From Kineosporia sp. NBRC 101731 (GTDB taxonomy: Bacteria; Actinomycetota; Actinomycetes; Actinomycetales; Kineosporiaceae): a stretch of 64,000 bases of DNA. Position numbers and translations under genes: made by a program. The stretch is taken from contig NZ_BSTC01000001.1 in assembly GCF_030269305.1 (NCBI RefSeq), positions 1,377,467-1,441,466 of the forward strand, given 5' to 3'. Under the pieces are notes generated by a model. That model was not told the origin of the DNA, searched no databases, and worked only from the letters and a program-made list of their open reading frames with translations. Below, piece by piece: positions 43,512 through 51,518 of the stretch. The stretch's first letter is position 1. Each line of letters opens with the position of its first letter.

Positions 43512-43655
43512 ATGGGCATCTTCTCGACTCGCGCGCTGACCTTCGTGTCGGCTGCCGTCGTCGTGCCCGTTCGCCCGGTGGTCGGCGCTCATGCCCATCA
43601 TCGGCATGCCCATCACGGCGTCCATATCTCGCCGGTGGGTGCTGGCTCCCGCTGA
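43512..43655 (+). CDS. Possible 47-residue His-rich peptide
   Basis: An ATG-to-TGA frame whose first half is hydrophobic (MGIFSTRALTFVSAAVVVPV) and whose second half carries seven histidines (AHAHHRHAHHGVHIS). It could be a short exported metal-binding peptide. No ribosome-binding site is visible, and the frame may be chance in GC-rich DNA. Confidence 0.3.
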   Translation: MGIFSTRALTFVSAAVVVPVRPVVGAHAHHRHAHHGVHISPVGAGSR

Positions 43656-43857
43656 ACCAGGTCTGACGGCCTGAAACGGGTGAGTCCACACCGATCGGCG
43701 CCCTGCCCCGCTCCTGTCACTCCACTCTCGTGGCCCCAACGCGCCTTTCGCGTGCCTGAGACCGGTGTGCCCGGACGCGTCCACTCTCCCGGCCGTGAAA
43801 AGGCTTGTTGGTGGGCACATTGATGCCAGAACTGCGCAGAATCAGGAAGGTGCCCAC

Positions 43858-44580
43858 GTGGGAACCCGGGAAGACGTTTACCAGCTGCTCGAAGAGAAGA
43901 TGCTGAAGTACACCGACTACGCCGAGGTTCCGGTGATCGAGGTGGACGAGGTCGTCCTCTTCGAGGCGGTCCCGCAGCAGGGTGTGCTGCGGGTGGAGCA
44001 CATCGACGCGGAGATGAGTGAACTCACCGGCCGGGTCATCTACGTGCGCCGTCCGGTGGTCGACATGCTCTACGCGGCCGGCCAGGAACTGAAGAGCCTC
44101 GACCGCTCGCTGACGCTCCGGGTGGTCTACGGATTCCGTGCCCTGGAGGTCCAGACCCGTCTGTTCGACGAGGCCAAAGAGTCTCTGCGGCAGCAATATC
44201 CGGACGAGAACGAACTGATCGAGGCGGCCCACCGGCACGTCGCGGTGCCGTCGGTGGCGGGCTATCCGACGGGCGGCGCGGTGGCCGTCGAACTGCTGCG
44301 TGACGGGGATCCGGTCGACATGGGCACCCCGGTGATGGAGGCCGACCGCGACGCCTTCACCTTCTCGCCGTTCGTCTCCCGCGAGGCCTGGGAGTACCGG
44401 CAGCTGTTGCGCCGGGCGATGATGGCGGCCGGCTTCGCGCCCTTCGACGGCGAGTGGTGGCACTTTTCGTACGGCGACAAGGAATGGGCGCGCTACTACC
44501 GCCGGCCCGGGGCGCTGTACGACCAGGTCTCGTTCGCGGACGCGCAGAAGGTCGACCCCGACGCCGACCTGGCTCTCTGA
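43858..44580 (+). CDS. VanX-like M15D peptidase homologue lacking two zinc ligands
   Basis: A 240-residue protein related to D-alanyl-D-alanine dipeptidases (VanX/DdpX). The C-terminal GEWWHF motif with catalytic Glu and zinc His is kept. In the first zinc motif, H-x-x-G-x-A-x-D, the sequence reads YPTGGAVA: the histidine is tyrosine and the aspartate is alanine. Dipeptidase activity in the usual way is therefore doubtful; it may be non-catalytic or use another substrate. GTG 43858 is supported by AGGAAGG seven bases upstream. The tRNA-His gene follows after 126 bases. Confidence 0.75.
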   Translation: MGTREDVYQLLEEKMLKYTDYAEVPVIEVDEVVLFEAVPQQGVLRVEHIDAEMSELTGRVIYVRRPVVDMLYAAGQELKSLDRSLTLRVVYGFRALEVQTRLFDEAKESLRQQYPDENELIEAAHRHVAVPSVAGYPTGGAVAVELLRDGDPVDMGTPVMEADRDAFTFSPFVSREAWEYRQLLRRAMMAAGFAPFDGEWWHFSYGDKEWARYYRRPGALYDQVSFADAQKVDPDADLAL

Positions 44581-44667
44581 TGTGCCCTCGGGTGGGCCCT
44601 GAAAGCTCCTACGGGTGCGTCGAAAGCGTGATCCGGACCGGCCGTGGGCCGTCTGGGAAGGCCGTGG

Positions 44668-44697
44668 TTCATACCCCGGCCGATGCTCTGCTAATCT
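44668..44697 (+). promoter_or_regulatory. Promoter of tRNA-His / hisS / hisG
   Basis: TTCATA (44668-44673) and TAATCT (44692-44697) with an 18-base spacer; the -10 ends 9 bases before the mature tRNA. Confidence 0.5.
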
Positions 44698-44706
44698 ACT
44701 CGGCGA

Positions 44707-44777
44707 GCCGGGATAGCTCAGTGGTAGAGCACCTGATTGTGGATCAGGAGGCGGGGGTTCGATACCCCCTCCCGGTA
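44707..44777 (+). tRNA. tRNA-His (GUG) lacking G-1, with G1:U72 and A73
   Basis: A complete 71-base cloverleaf: acceptor GCCGGGA/TCCCGGT, D-stem GCTC/GAGC, anticodon stem CCTGA/TCAGG with loop TTGTGGA (anticodon GTG), T-stem GGGGG/CCCCC. The base before position 1 is A, so there is no encoded G-1; position 72 is T and the discriminator is A. Canonical bacterial tRNA-His has G-1 opposite C73. CCA is not encoded (CAA follows). hisS starts 71 bases downstream on the same strand. Confidence 0.93.
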
Positions 44778-44848
44778 CAAGTAGATCGTTCGTCGATCTC
44801 TTCGTGCGCCGGGCTACCTCCCCAGCTCATGAGGAAGAAGGCACAACG

Positions 44849-46345
44849 ATGACCGGCCTGGTCCGTCCGCAGAATCTCCGTGGATTCCGTGACCTGCTGC
44901 CCGAGGAGATGCTTCTCCGCAACGAGGTCGTGGCCCGCATCACCCGGGTGTATCAGTCCTACGGTTTCGTACCGCTGGACACCCCGGTGCTGGAGAGCCT
45001 GCCCACGCTGCTCGGCAGCGGTGGCGAAGAGGCCGACAAGCAGATCTTCGTCGTTCGGGAGAACACGAAACCCGTTGTCGCCGAGGGCGAAGCCGCCTCC
45101 GTCGAGGTGGGTATGCGGTTCGACCTGACCGTGCCGTTCGCCCGCGTCATCGCCCAGTACGCGCCGCAGCAGATCAAGCTGCCGTTCCGCCGCTACCACG
45201 TGGGCCCGGTCTTCCGCGCCGACGACCCGCAGCCCGAGCAGGGCCGGTTCCGGCAGTTCACGCAGCTCGACGCCGACATCGCCGGCAGCTCCACGGTGGC
45301 CGCCGACGCCGAGATCGTCGCGGTGATGAGCGCGGCCTTCGACTCCCTGGGGCTGGAGGCGTCCACCGGCTACGTCGTGCGGGTGAACAACCGCAAATTG
45401 GTGGACGCGTTCCTCGCCGGTGTGGGCATCGAGGACTTCGAGACGGCCCGGCACGTGCTGCGCGTGCTCGACAAGGCCGACAAGATCACCCCCGAGGCGC
45501 TGCGCGCCGAACTGGGGGAGGGGCGCTTCGACGTCTCGGGCGACCGGATCCGTGGTGTCGGCCTGGCCGCCGAGGAGATCGACGCGCTGCTGGTCTTCGT
45601 GAGCGTCGGCAAGGACACCCGCGTCGAGACGCTCGACGCGCTCGAGGCCCTGCTGCCGTCCACGGACCAGGCGCAGGCCGCCGTGGCTGAGGTGCGCGAG
45701 TTCCTGTCCCACCTGGACGCGCTCGGGGTGAGCGAGGCGAGCGTGCAGCTCGACCCGAGCCTGGCCCGCGGTCTGGCCTACTACACCGGCACGGTCTACG
45801 AGGCCACGCTGGTCGGCGCGGGGGTCGGCTCGGTCGGCGGTGGTGGCCGCTACGACGGGCTGGTCAGCCGCTTCAGCGACGACCCGGTCGCCGCGGTGGG
45901 TGTCTCCATCGGCATCGACCGGCTGGTGACCGGCCTGGCCAACCTGGGTGTGGAGTTCGGCACGGCCCGCACCACGGCCGACGTGGTGGTGCTGGTGATG
46001 CCCAAGGTCGAACCGGCCGAGGCCACCCGGGTGGCGGCGGAACTGCGTGCGGCCGGTGTGAACACCGAGCTGTACGTCGGTGAGTCGGTGGGCAAGGTGG
46101 GCAAGCAGCTGGCCTACGCCAACGCCCAGGGCTTCAGGGCGGCCGTGATGATCGGTGGCAACGAGGTCAAGGACGGCACCGTCACCGTGAAGAACCTGCA
46201 GGCCGGGGCTGAGTCCCGGGCCGCCATCGCGGACAACAGCGAATACCGTGCGGCCAAGTCGGCCGGGCAGATGACCGTTCCGCGGGGCGAGCTGATCAGC
46301 GTCGTCCGGGACATCCTGGGCGACACCTCGGAGGAGAACTCATGA
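44849..46345 (+). CDS. hisS: Histidyl-tRNA synthetase, divergent (alpha-proteobacterial/eukaryote-like) type
   Basis: A 498-residue class II synthetase, longer than the usual 420. Motif 2 reads PFRRYHVGPVFRADDP with QGRFRQF. It has FDLTVPFAR where bacterial enzymes have RPEGTA, NNRKLVDAFL, and the LGEGRFDVSGD insertion typical of alpha-proteobacterial and eukaryotic forms. The histidine loop reads ARGLAYYTG, with Ala at the position that is Asp in RGLDYY. A full C-terminal anticodon domain (about 395-490) is present, so it is not HisZ. ATG 44849 follows GAGGAAG. It sits directly behind a tRNA-His of matching type and overlaps hisG by ATGA. Confidence 0.9.
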   Translation: MTGLVRPQNLRGFRDLLPEEMLLRNEVVARITRVYQSYGFVPLDTPVLESLPTLLGSGGEEADKQIFVVRENTKPVVAEGEAASVEVGMRFDLTVPFARVIAQYAPQQIKLPFRRYHVGPVFRADDPQPEQGRFRQFTQLDADIAGSSTVAADAEIVAVMSAAFDSLGLEASTGYVVRVNNRKLVDAFLAGVGIEDFETARHVLRVLDKADKITPEALRAELGEGRFDVSGDRIRGVGLAAEEIDALLVFVSVGKDTRVETLDALEALLPSTDQAQAAVAEVREFLSHLDALGVSEASVQLDPSLARGLAYYTGTVYEATLVGAGVGSVGGGGRYDGLVSRFSDDPVAAVGVSIGIDRLVTGLANLGVEFGTARTTADVVVLVMPKVEPAEATRVAAELRAAGVNTELYVGESVGKVGKQLAYANAQGFRAAVMIGGNEVKDGTVTVKNLQAGAESRAAIADNSEYRAAKSAGQMTVPRGELISVVRDILGDTSEENS

Positions 46346-47355
46346 GCGACCGGCAGATCACCCTCGGCATCCCCAAGGGCAGCCTCCAGCAGAGCACCCT
46401 GGGCATCTTCGAGCGGGTCGGGCTGCAGTTCACCGGCGGCTCGCGCACGCTGTGGCTGAGCTCGAACGACCCGGAGATCGTGCCGGTCCTGCTGAAGCCG
46501 CAGGAGATCCCCATCTACGTGAAGTCCGGCCGCCTGGACGCCGGGCTCTCGGGCCGTGACTGGATCGTCGAGCAGGACGTGCTCCAGGACATCGCGGTGA
46601 AAGCGGAACTGCCCTTCTCCCGCCAGACCTCGCGCCCGATCCGCTGGGTGCTCGCGGTGCCGCAGTCGTCGTCCATCAAGACCGTGGAAGACCTGCGCGC
46701 CGAGTGCGACCGCCGCCGCCTGGCCGGCGACCCGTTCGTCATCTCCACCGAGCTCACCCGGATCTCCCGGATGTGGCTGGCCCGGCAGGGTGTCGACGCG
46801 CACGTGGAGTTCTCCTGGGGCGCCACCGAGGCCAAGGCTGAATACTTCGCCGACGCCATCATCGAGGGCGTGGAGACCGGTAATTCGCTGCGGGCCAACC
46901 ACCTTCGTGAGGTCGCGGAGGTGTTCAGCTCGACCAACCAGTTCTTCGTCAGCCGGAAGATCTACCGTGACGACGAGTGGAAGCGGAACAAGCTCGACGC
47001 GATCTCGCACCTGATCCGCGGTGCGCTGCGGGCCAACGACGTGGTCGAGCTGCGCGTGGTGGCCGATAAGCCCCTGTCCCTGGAAGAGATCCTCGGACCC
47101 GACGCCAGAGTGGTCTCGGCGTCCGATGCCGTCAACGGACAGGGTTTCACCGCCACCGTCACGCTGCCCCGGGCCTCCGTGCCCTACGCCCTGCCCGCGG
47201 TGATCGCCGCCGGTGCGACCGACGCCTGGGTCTCACCGATGTCGATCTACTACAGCCACGAGGCCGACGCGACCTCGAAGGCGGCGGCGGAAGCCCGTAA
47301 CGCCAGCGCCAGCCTCCCCCTGGCTCCCGTGTCCCCGGGCACCGGCCTGGCCTAG
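46342..47355 (+). CDS. hisG: ATP phosphoribosyltransferase homologue
   Basis: A 337-residue HisG-family enzyme: GIPKGSLQQSTLGIF at the N-terminus, SGRLDAGLSGRDWI, RWVLAVP and the phosphoribosyl-binding stretch TGNSLRANHLREV. A C-terminal extension (from about residue 225) replaces the short HisZ-dependent form, so it may act alone. It would catalyse the first step of histidine synthesis. Its sequence looks unlike the usual actinobacterial HisG, suggesting a second copy elsewhere. The start overlaps the hisS stop by 4 bases, so the two proteins are translationally coupled. Confidence 0.85.
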   Translation: MSDRQITLGIPKGSLQQSTLGIFERVGLQFTGGSRTLWLSSNDPEIVPVLLKPQEIPIYVKSGRLDAGLSGRDWIVEQDVLQDIAVKAELPFSRQTSRPIRWVLAVPQSSSIKTVEDLRAECDRRRLAGDPFVISTELTRISRMWLARQGVDAHVEFSWGATEAKAEYFADAIIEGVETGNSLRANHLREVAEVFSSTNQFFVSRKIYRDDEWKRNKLDAISHLIRGALRANDVVELRVVADKPLSLEEILGPDARVVSASDAVNGQGFTATVTLPRASVPYALPAVIAAGATDAWVSPMSIYYSHEADATSKAAAEARNASASLPLAPVSPGTGLA

Positions 47356-47372
47356 GCACACCCTTACCCCTC

Positions 47373-47432
47373 CGTGATCATGCAATGTGTCCCCGGAGTT
47401 CCAGAACGCTGGAGACACTTTGCATGATCACG
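47373..47432. repeat. Dispersed palindromic element, copy C
   Basis: A 19-bp stem with one mismatch (CGTGATCATGCAATGTGTC against GACACTTTGCATGATCACG) and a short inner palindromic region around TTCCAGAACG. It lies between the convergent hisG and Pnkp genes. Confidence 0.88.
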
Positions 47433-47452
47433 AACAAGGGGTTGGGGAGGGT

Positions 47453-50005
47453 TTACAGGCGCGGGTCGACCGGCTCGGACTCCAGGGCCAGCACTGCGAA
47501 GACCGCCTCGTGCACGCGCCACAGCGGGTCGCCCGCGGCCACCCGTTCCAGGGATTCCAGGCCCAGCGCGTACTCCCGCAGGGCTGCTGACCGTTTACGG
47601 CCCACTGCACGGGACTTCAGCCGGCTCAGGTTCTCGTCCAGCAGGTAGTCGGGGCCGTAGATGATGCGCAGGTACTCCTTCCCGCGCACCTTCAGACCGG
47701 GCTGCACCAGGCCGCGTTTGGTCCGGGTCAGGTTGGCCAGGGGTTTGACCACCATGCCCTCACCGCCCTTCCCGGTCAGTTCCTCCCACCAGGTCACGGC
47801 CTCGGCCACGGCGTTCTCGTCCGAGGGGTCGAGCACCGTGCGGGCGGTGGTCAGGAACAGCGGGTCGGCGGCCACCAACCGGTCGGCCAGGGCCAGGTGC
47901 CAGAGGTGGTCGCGGTCGTGGAAGGTTTTTCCCTCGGCGGCGAGCACCTGGAACGGCGCGATCCGCACGCCCTCCAGGCCGTCGGTCGGCCAGACGTACC
48001 GCCGGTACGCCTGACGGAACGCCGTGGCCGCCTCCCGCCGCGCGGTGGTGTGGTTGCGCAGTTCCAGGAGCGACGGAACCCGTTGGGCCGCAGCGGTCAG
48101 TGCCTTCACGGCCAGGGGCAGCGAGGCTCCGGCAGCGGCGCCGACCGCGGCGTACTGCTGGCGGATCAGGTCGCCCGCCTTCAGCGACCAGGGCAGGATC
48201 TCGGTGTCGAGCAGCAGCCACCCGGTCTCCAGCTCGTTCCAGATCCCGGTGCTCTCCAGGGCCGAACGCACCCTTGCCAGCAGGGTTTCGGTGTCGGGAT
48301 CGGAGAAGAACGGACGCCCGGTGCGGGTGTGGATCACACCGGTGCGGTCGTCGGGGAACCCGAAGCGGGCGGCGGCCACGCCGGCGTCGCGGCAGAGGAG
48401 CACCACGGCCCGCGAGCCCATGTGTTTCTCCTCGCAGATCACCTCCGGCACGCCCTCCTTGGCGTAGGCGGCGAAGGCCTCGGCGGGATGCTCCAGCAGC
48501 CCGGGCCGGTTGCTCGTCGGCGTCGGGGCCATGGTCGGCGGCAGGTGCAGCAGCCGGCGCGGGTCGATCGCGTAGCGGCTCATCACCTCCAGGGCGCCGG
48601 CCGCGTTCTCGGCCGTGACCGTCACCCGGCCGTGGTGCCGGGTCTCTACCGACCGCTTGCCGGAAACGTCGGCGAGGGTCAGAAGATCGGGGTCCCGGGT
48701 GGCGGCCGGGGCCGCCGGGGCGGCCAGGGGTCGCGCCGGTTCGTACCAGACCTGCTCGGCCGGCACGCTGACGATCTCCTTCTCCGGATAACGCAGCGCG
48801 GTCAGGCTTCCCCCGAACGCGCACCCGGTGTCCAGGCAGAGCGTGTTGTTGACCCACTCCGGTACGACGGTCGGTGTGTGCCCGTAGAGCACCATGGCCC
48901 GGCCGCGGTAGTCGTTCGCCCACGGGTACCGCACCGGCAGGCCGTAGCTGTCGGTCTCGCCGGTGGTGTCGCCGTACATCGCGAAACTCCGCACCCGGCC
49001 CGAGGCCCGGCCGTGATAGGCCTCTTTCAGCCCGGCGTGGGCCACCACCAGCCGGCCGCCGTCGAGCACGTAGTGCGCGACCAGGTGGTCGCAGAAGCTC
49101 GCGACCTTCGCCCGGAACTCCGGCGTCTGCGTCTCGAGCTGGGCCATGGTGCGCTCCAGCCCGTGCGTGAGTTTCACGTTGCGCCCGCTGAGCGCCCGCA
49201 CCAGCTTGTGCTCGTGGTTACCGCTGACGCAGAGCGCGTGACCCGACTCGATCATGCCCATCACCAGGCGCAGCACGCCGGGGGAGTCGGGGCCGCGGTC
49301 GACCAGGTCACCGACGAACACGGCGGTGCGCCCGGCCGGCGGCACGGCGTCGACCGGATTGCCGTCCGGGTCGAGCACGACGCCGTAACCGAGCTTGCCC
49401 AGCAGGCTCTCCAGCTCGGAGCGGCAGCCGTGCACGTCGCCGATCACGTCGAACGGGCCGGTGCGGGTGCGCAGGTCGTTCAGCAGCGGCTCGCGCACGA
49501 TCACCGCGGCGGCGGCCTTCTCCGGGGTGTCGAGCACGTGCACGCGCCGGAAACCCTCGCGGCGCAGGCCCTTGATCGAGCGCTGGAGCTGGTCGGCCTG
49601 GCGGTGGATCACCCGGTCGCCGAAGCTGCGGTCGGAACGCGCGGCGTTGCGCTCCAGGCAGACCTCCTGCGGCATGTCGAGCACGATCGCCACAGGCAGC
49701 ACGTCGTGGTCGCGGGCCAGTTTCAGCAGGCTCGCCCGCGACTCCTTCTGCACGTTGGTCGCGTCGACCACGGTCAGCCGACCGGCGGCCAGGCGCTTGC
49801 CCGCGATGTGGTGCAGCACGTCGAACGCGTCGGCGGTGGCATCCTGGGAGTTCTCGTCGTTCGAGACCAGACCCCGGCAGAAGTCGCTGGAGAGCACCTC
49901 GTAGCGGCCGAACTTCGCGGCGGCGAAGGTGGACTTGCCCGAGCCGGAGACCCCGACGAGCACCACCAGGCAGGTGTCGGGGATGGTCAGGTGGTGGTCG
50001 GTCAT
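47453..50005 (-). CDS. pnkp: Polynucleotide kinase-phosphatase-ligase of the Pnkp/Hen1 RNA-repair system
   Basis: An 850-residue three-domain repair enzyme. The N-terminal 5'-kinase (about 1-170) has GVSGSGKST. The central metallophosphatase (about 175-430) has GDVHG, GDLVDRG and GNHEHK. The C-terminal nucleotidyltransferase/ligase half has the KxxG lysine in EEKHMGSR and a late GEGMVVKPL motif. Bacterial Pnkp heals and, with Hen1, seals and 2'-O-methylates RNAs cut by ribotoxins. ATG 50005 overlaps the hen1 stop as ATGA. Confidence 0.95.
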   Translation of the reverse strand: MTDHHLTIPDTCLVVLVGVSGSGKSTFAAAKFGRYEVLSSDFCRGLVSNDENSQDATADAFDVLHHIAGKRLAAGRLTVVDATNVQKESRASLLKLARDHDVLPVAIVLDMPQEVCLERNAARSDRSFGDRVIHRQADQLQRSIKGLRREGFRRVHVLDTPEKAAAAVIVREPLLNDLRTRTGPFDVIGDVHGCRSELESLLGKLGYGVVLDPDGNPVDAVPPAGRTAVFVGDLVDRGPDSPGVLRLVMGMIESGHALCVSGNHEHKLVRALSGRNVKLTHGLERTMAQLETQTPEFRAKVASFCDHLVAHYVLDGGRLVVAHAGLKEAYHGRASGRVRSFAMYGDTTGETDSYGLPVRYPWANDYRGRAMVLYGHTPTVVPEWVNNTLCLDTGCAFGGSLTALRYPEKEIVSVPAEQVWYEPARPLAAPAAPAATRDPDLLTLADVSGKRSVETRHHGRVTVTAENAAGALEVMSRYAIDPRRLLHLPPTMAPTPTSNRPGLLEHPAEAFAAYAKEGVPEVICEEKHMGSRAVVLLCRDAGVAAARFGFPDDRTGVIHTRTGRPFFSDPDTETLLARVRSALESTGIWNELETGWLLLDTEILPWSLKAGDLIRQQYAAVGAAAGASLPLAVKALTAAAQRVPSLLELRNHTTARREAATAFRQAYRRYVWPTDGLEGVRIAPFQVLAAEGKTFHDRDHLWHLALADRLVAADPLFLTTARTVLDPSDENAVAEAVTWWEELTGKGGEGMVVKPLANLTRTKRGLVQPGLKVRGKEYLRIIYGPDYLLDENLSRLKSRAVGRKRSAALREYALGLESLERVAAGDPLWRVHEAVFAVLALESEPVDPRL

Positions 50006-51447
50006 CGGGACACCTCTGCGGCAGACGACAGGTCGAGGGTGAGAACGGCCATCTGCGTGGGTGGCCCGGCCTCGGTGGACTCCACCCCGACACCCTTGAA
50101 GCGCACCGTGTATCCGTACTGCTCGGCCACCGCGCCGGCCCAGGCCTGGAACGTCGCCCGGTCCCACTCGAAACGGTGGTCGGTGTGCCGGGTCTGGCCC
50201 TCAGACAGGCCGAAGTGCTGGTTGTGCTCGACGTTCGGGGTGGTCACCAGCACCACGCCGGGCCGGGCCGTGCCGAAGACGCTCGAGGCCAGGGCCGGTA
50301 GCCGGGACTCGTCGACGTGCTCGATCACCTCGGACAGCACCGCCGCGTCGAAGCCGGCCAGGCTCGGGTCGGCGTAGACCAGGGACGACTGGCGCAGCTC
50401 GATGCGCTCGGCGGCACGGTCGGGCAGATCGTCCAGCCGCAGCCGTCGAGAGGCGGTCCGCAGCGCTCGGTGTGACACGTCAACGCCGAGAATGCGCTGA
50501 TAGCGGGGATTCTCCAGCAGGCGGCCGAGTAGCTTGCCCTCTCCGCAGCCGAGATCGGCCACGCTCTGCGCCCCGCAGGCCTCCAGCGTCTCGACCAGGG
50601 CGTCCAGACGGAGTGAGGCCAGGGAGACCCGGGCTTCCGGTGGGGCGTCGTCGTCTTCCAGGGGCTCTTCCAGGAGCTCGCCCTCGGGGGCCGGAGCGTC
50701 TTCCAGCCCGGCGAACCGCTCGGCGGCGTCGTCGATCAGCCACCGCTGGTGGCGCAGGTACCGCTGCGTGATCAGGGCCCGCTCGGGGTGGGCGGCCAGC
50801 CAGCCCTCCCCGGCGCGGACCAGCTTGTCGACCTCGTCGGCGGTGACCCAGTAGTGCTTGGCGTCGTCGAGCACCGGCAGCAGTACGTACAGCTGGCTCA
50901 GGGCCTCGGAGAGCAGCAGCTCACCGGTCAGCCGCAGGTCCACGTAGGGCGAGTCGCCCCAGCCGAGCTCCGGGTCCAGGGGCACCGGGGTCACCGTGCA
51001 GGTCCAGCCCAGTGGCTCGAACAGGTTACGGGCCAGATGGGCGTCTCCCCGGCAGGGCAGTGCCGGTACCTCGATCTCCAGGCGCAGCGGGGTGCCGGGC
51101 AGCTCCGGGCGCACGTCGCAGCGGCCCGAGATGGCGGTCTTGAACACTTTGCCCAAGGCGACGGCGAGCAGCGACGACGCGGCGTAGGGCCGGTCGTTCA
51201 CGTACTGCGCGAGGGAGAAACCCTCTACCGGTCTGGAGCCGCGCCCCCGCACCAGCGCGATCGGGTCGACCTCCAGCAGTAGTGCTGCGGTGCAGGTCGT
51301 CGCATCGGCCCGGGGGTAGAACACATGCGCCGTACCGACGGGCAGGCCGAACTTCTGCGCGCGGTCGGGGTGCTTGTGCAACAGGTAGCCCAGGTCGGTG
51401 GCCGGGGCCTCGTCCCGGTCGCTGGTCGAGGTGATGGTCAGGAACAC
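50002..51447 (-). CDS. hen1: 3'-terminal RNA ribose 2'-O-methyltransferase Hen1
   Basis: A 481-residue protein with the Hen1 N-terminal domain that activates Pnkp ligation (starting LTITSTSDRDEAPATDLGYL, with HKHPDRAQ), an acidic linker (about 245-275), and a methyltransferase domain. The latter shows the SAM loop ADLGCGEGKLL and the metal-binding EVIEH, with TPNVEHN and TRHTDHRFEW, characteristic of Hen1. It methylates the ribose 3' of the repair junction and protects it from recutting. First gene of the two-gene operon. Confidence 0.95.
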   Translation of the reverse strand: MFLTITSTSDRDEAPATDLGYLLHKHPDRAQKFGLPVGTAHVFYPRADATTCTAALLLEVDPIALVRGRGSRPVEGFSLAQYVNDRPYAASSLLAVALGKVFKTAISGRCDVRPELPGTPLRLEIEVPALPCRGDAHLARNLFEPLGWTCTVTPVPLDPELGWGDSPYVDLRLTGELLLSEALSQLYVLLPVLDDAKHYWVTADEVDKLVRAGEGWLAAHPERALITQRYLRHQRWLIDDAAERFAGLEDAPAPEGELLEEPLEDDDAPPEARVSLASLRLDALVETLEACGAQSVADLGCGEGKLLGRLLENPRYQRILGVDVSHRALRTASRRLRLDDLPDRAAERIELRQSSLVYADPSLAGFDAAVLSEVIEHVDESRLPALASSVFGTARPGVVLVTTPNVEHNQHFGLSEGQTRHTDHRFEWDRATFQAWAGAVAEQYGYTVRFKGVGVESTEAGPPTQMAVLTLDLSSAAEVSR

Positions 51448-51518
51448 AGGCGCCAGTCTGTCAAGGCGGGGGCCTCAGTCCCATGCATTTTCGCCTCTAC
51501 CGGCCTGTTCGTCGGTGA

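Larger units (their letters stand above)
43398..43857. other. 460-base region before the VanX-like gene
   Basis: It contains a terminator-like hairpin (43413-43436), a possible 47-codon His-rich reading frame (43512-43655), and the AGGAAGG ribosome-binding site at 43844-43850 for the next gene. No other gene-like signal was seen. Confidence 0.5.

Noticed and set aside
43287-43820. Met-rich minus-strand frame (MGMPMMGMS) opposite the His-rich frame
   Set aside because: It mirrors the CAT-rich plus-strand sequence, runs across a terminator hairpin and into the LLM gene, and shows no gene signals.
44849-46345. HisZ, the regulatory HisRS paralogue for HisG
   Set aside because: The class II motif 2 arginines and a complete C-terminal anticodon-binding domain are present, and the adjacent HisG is the long form.
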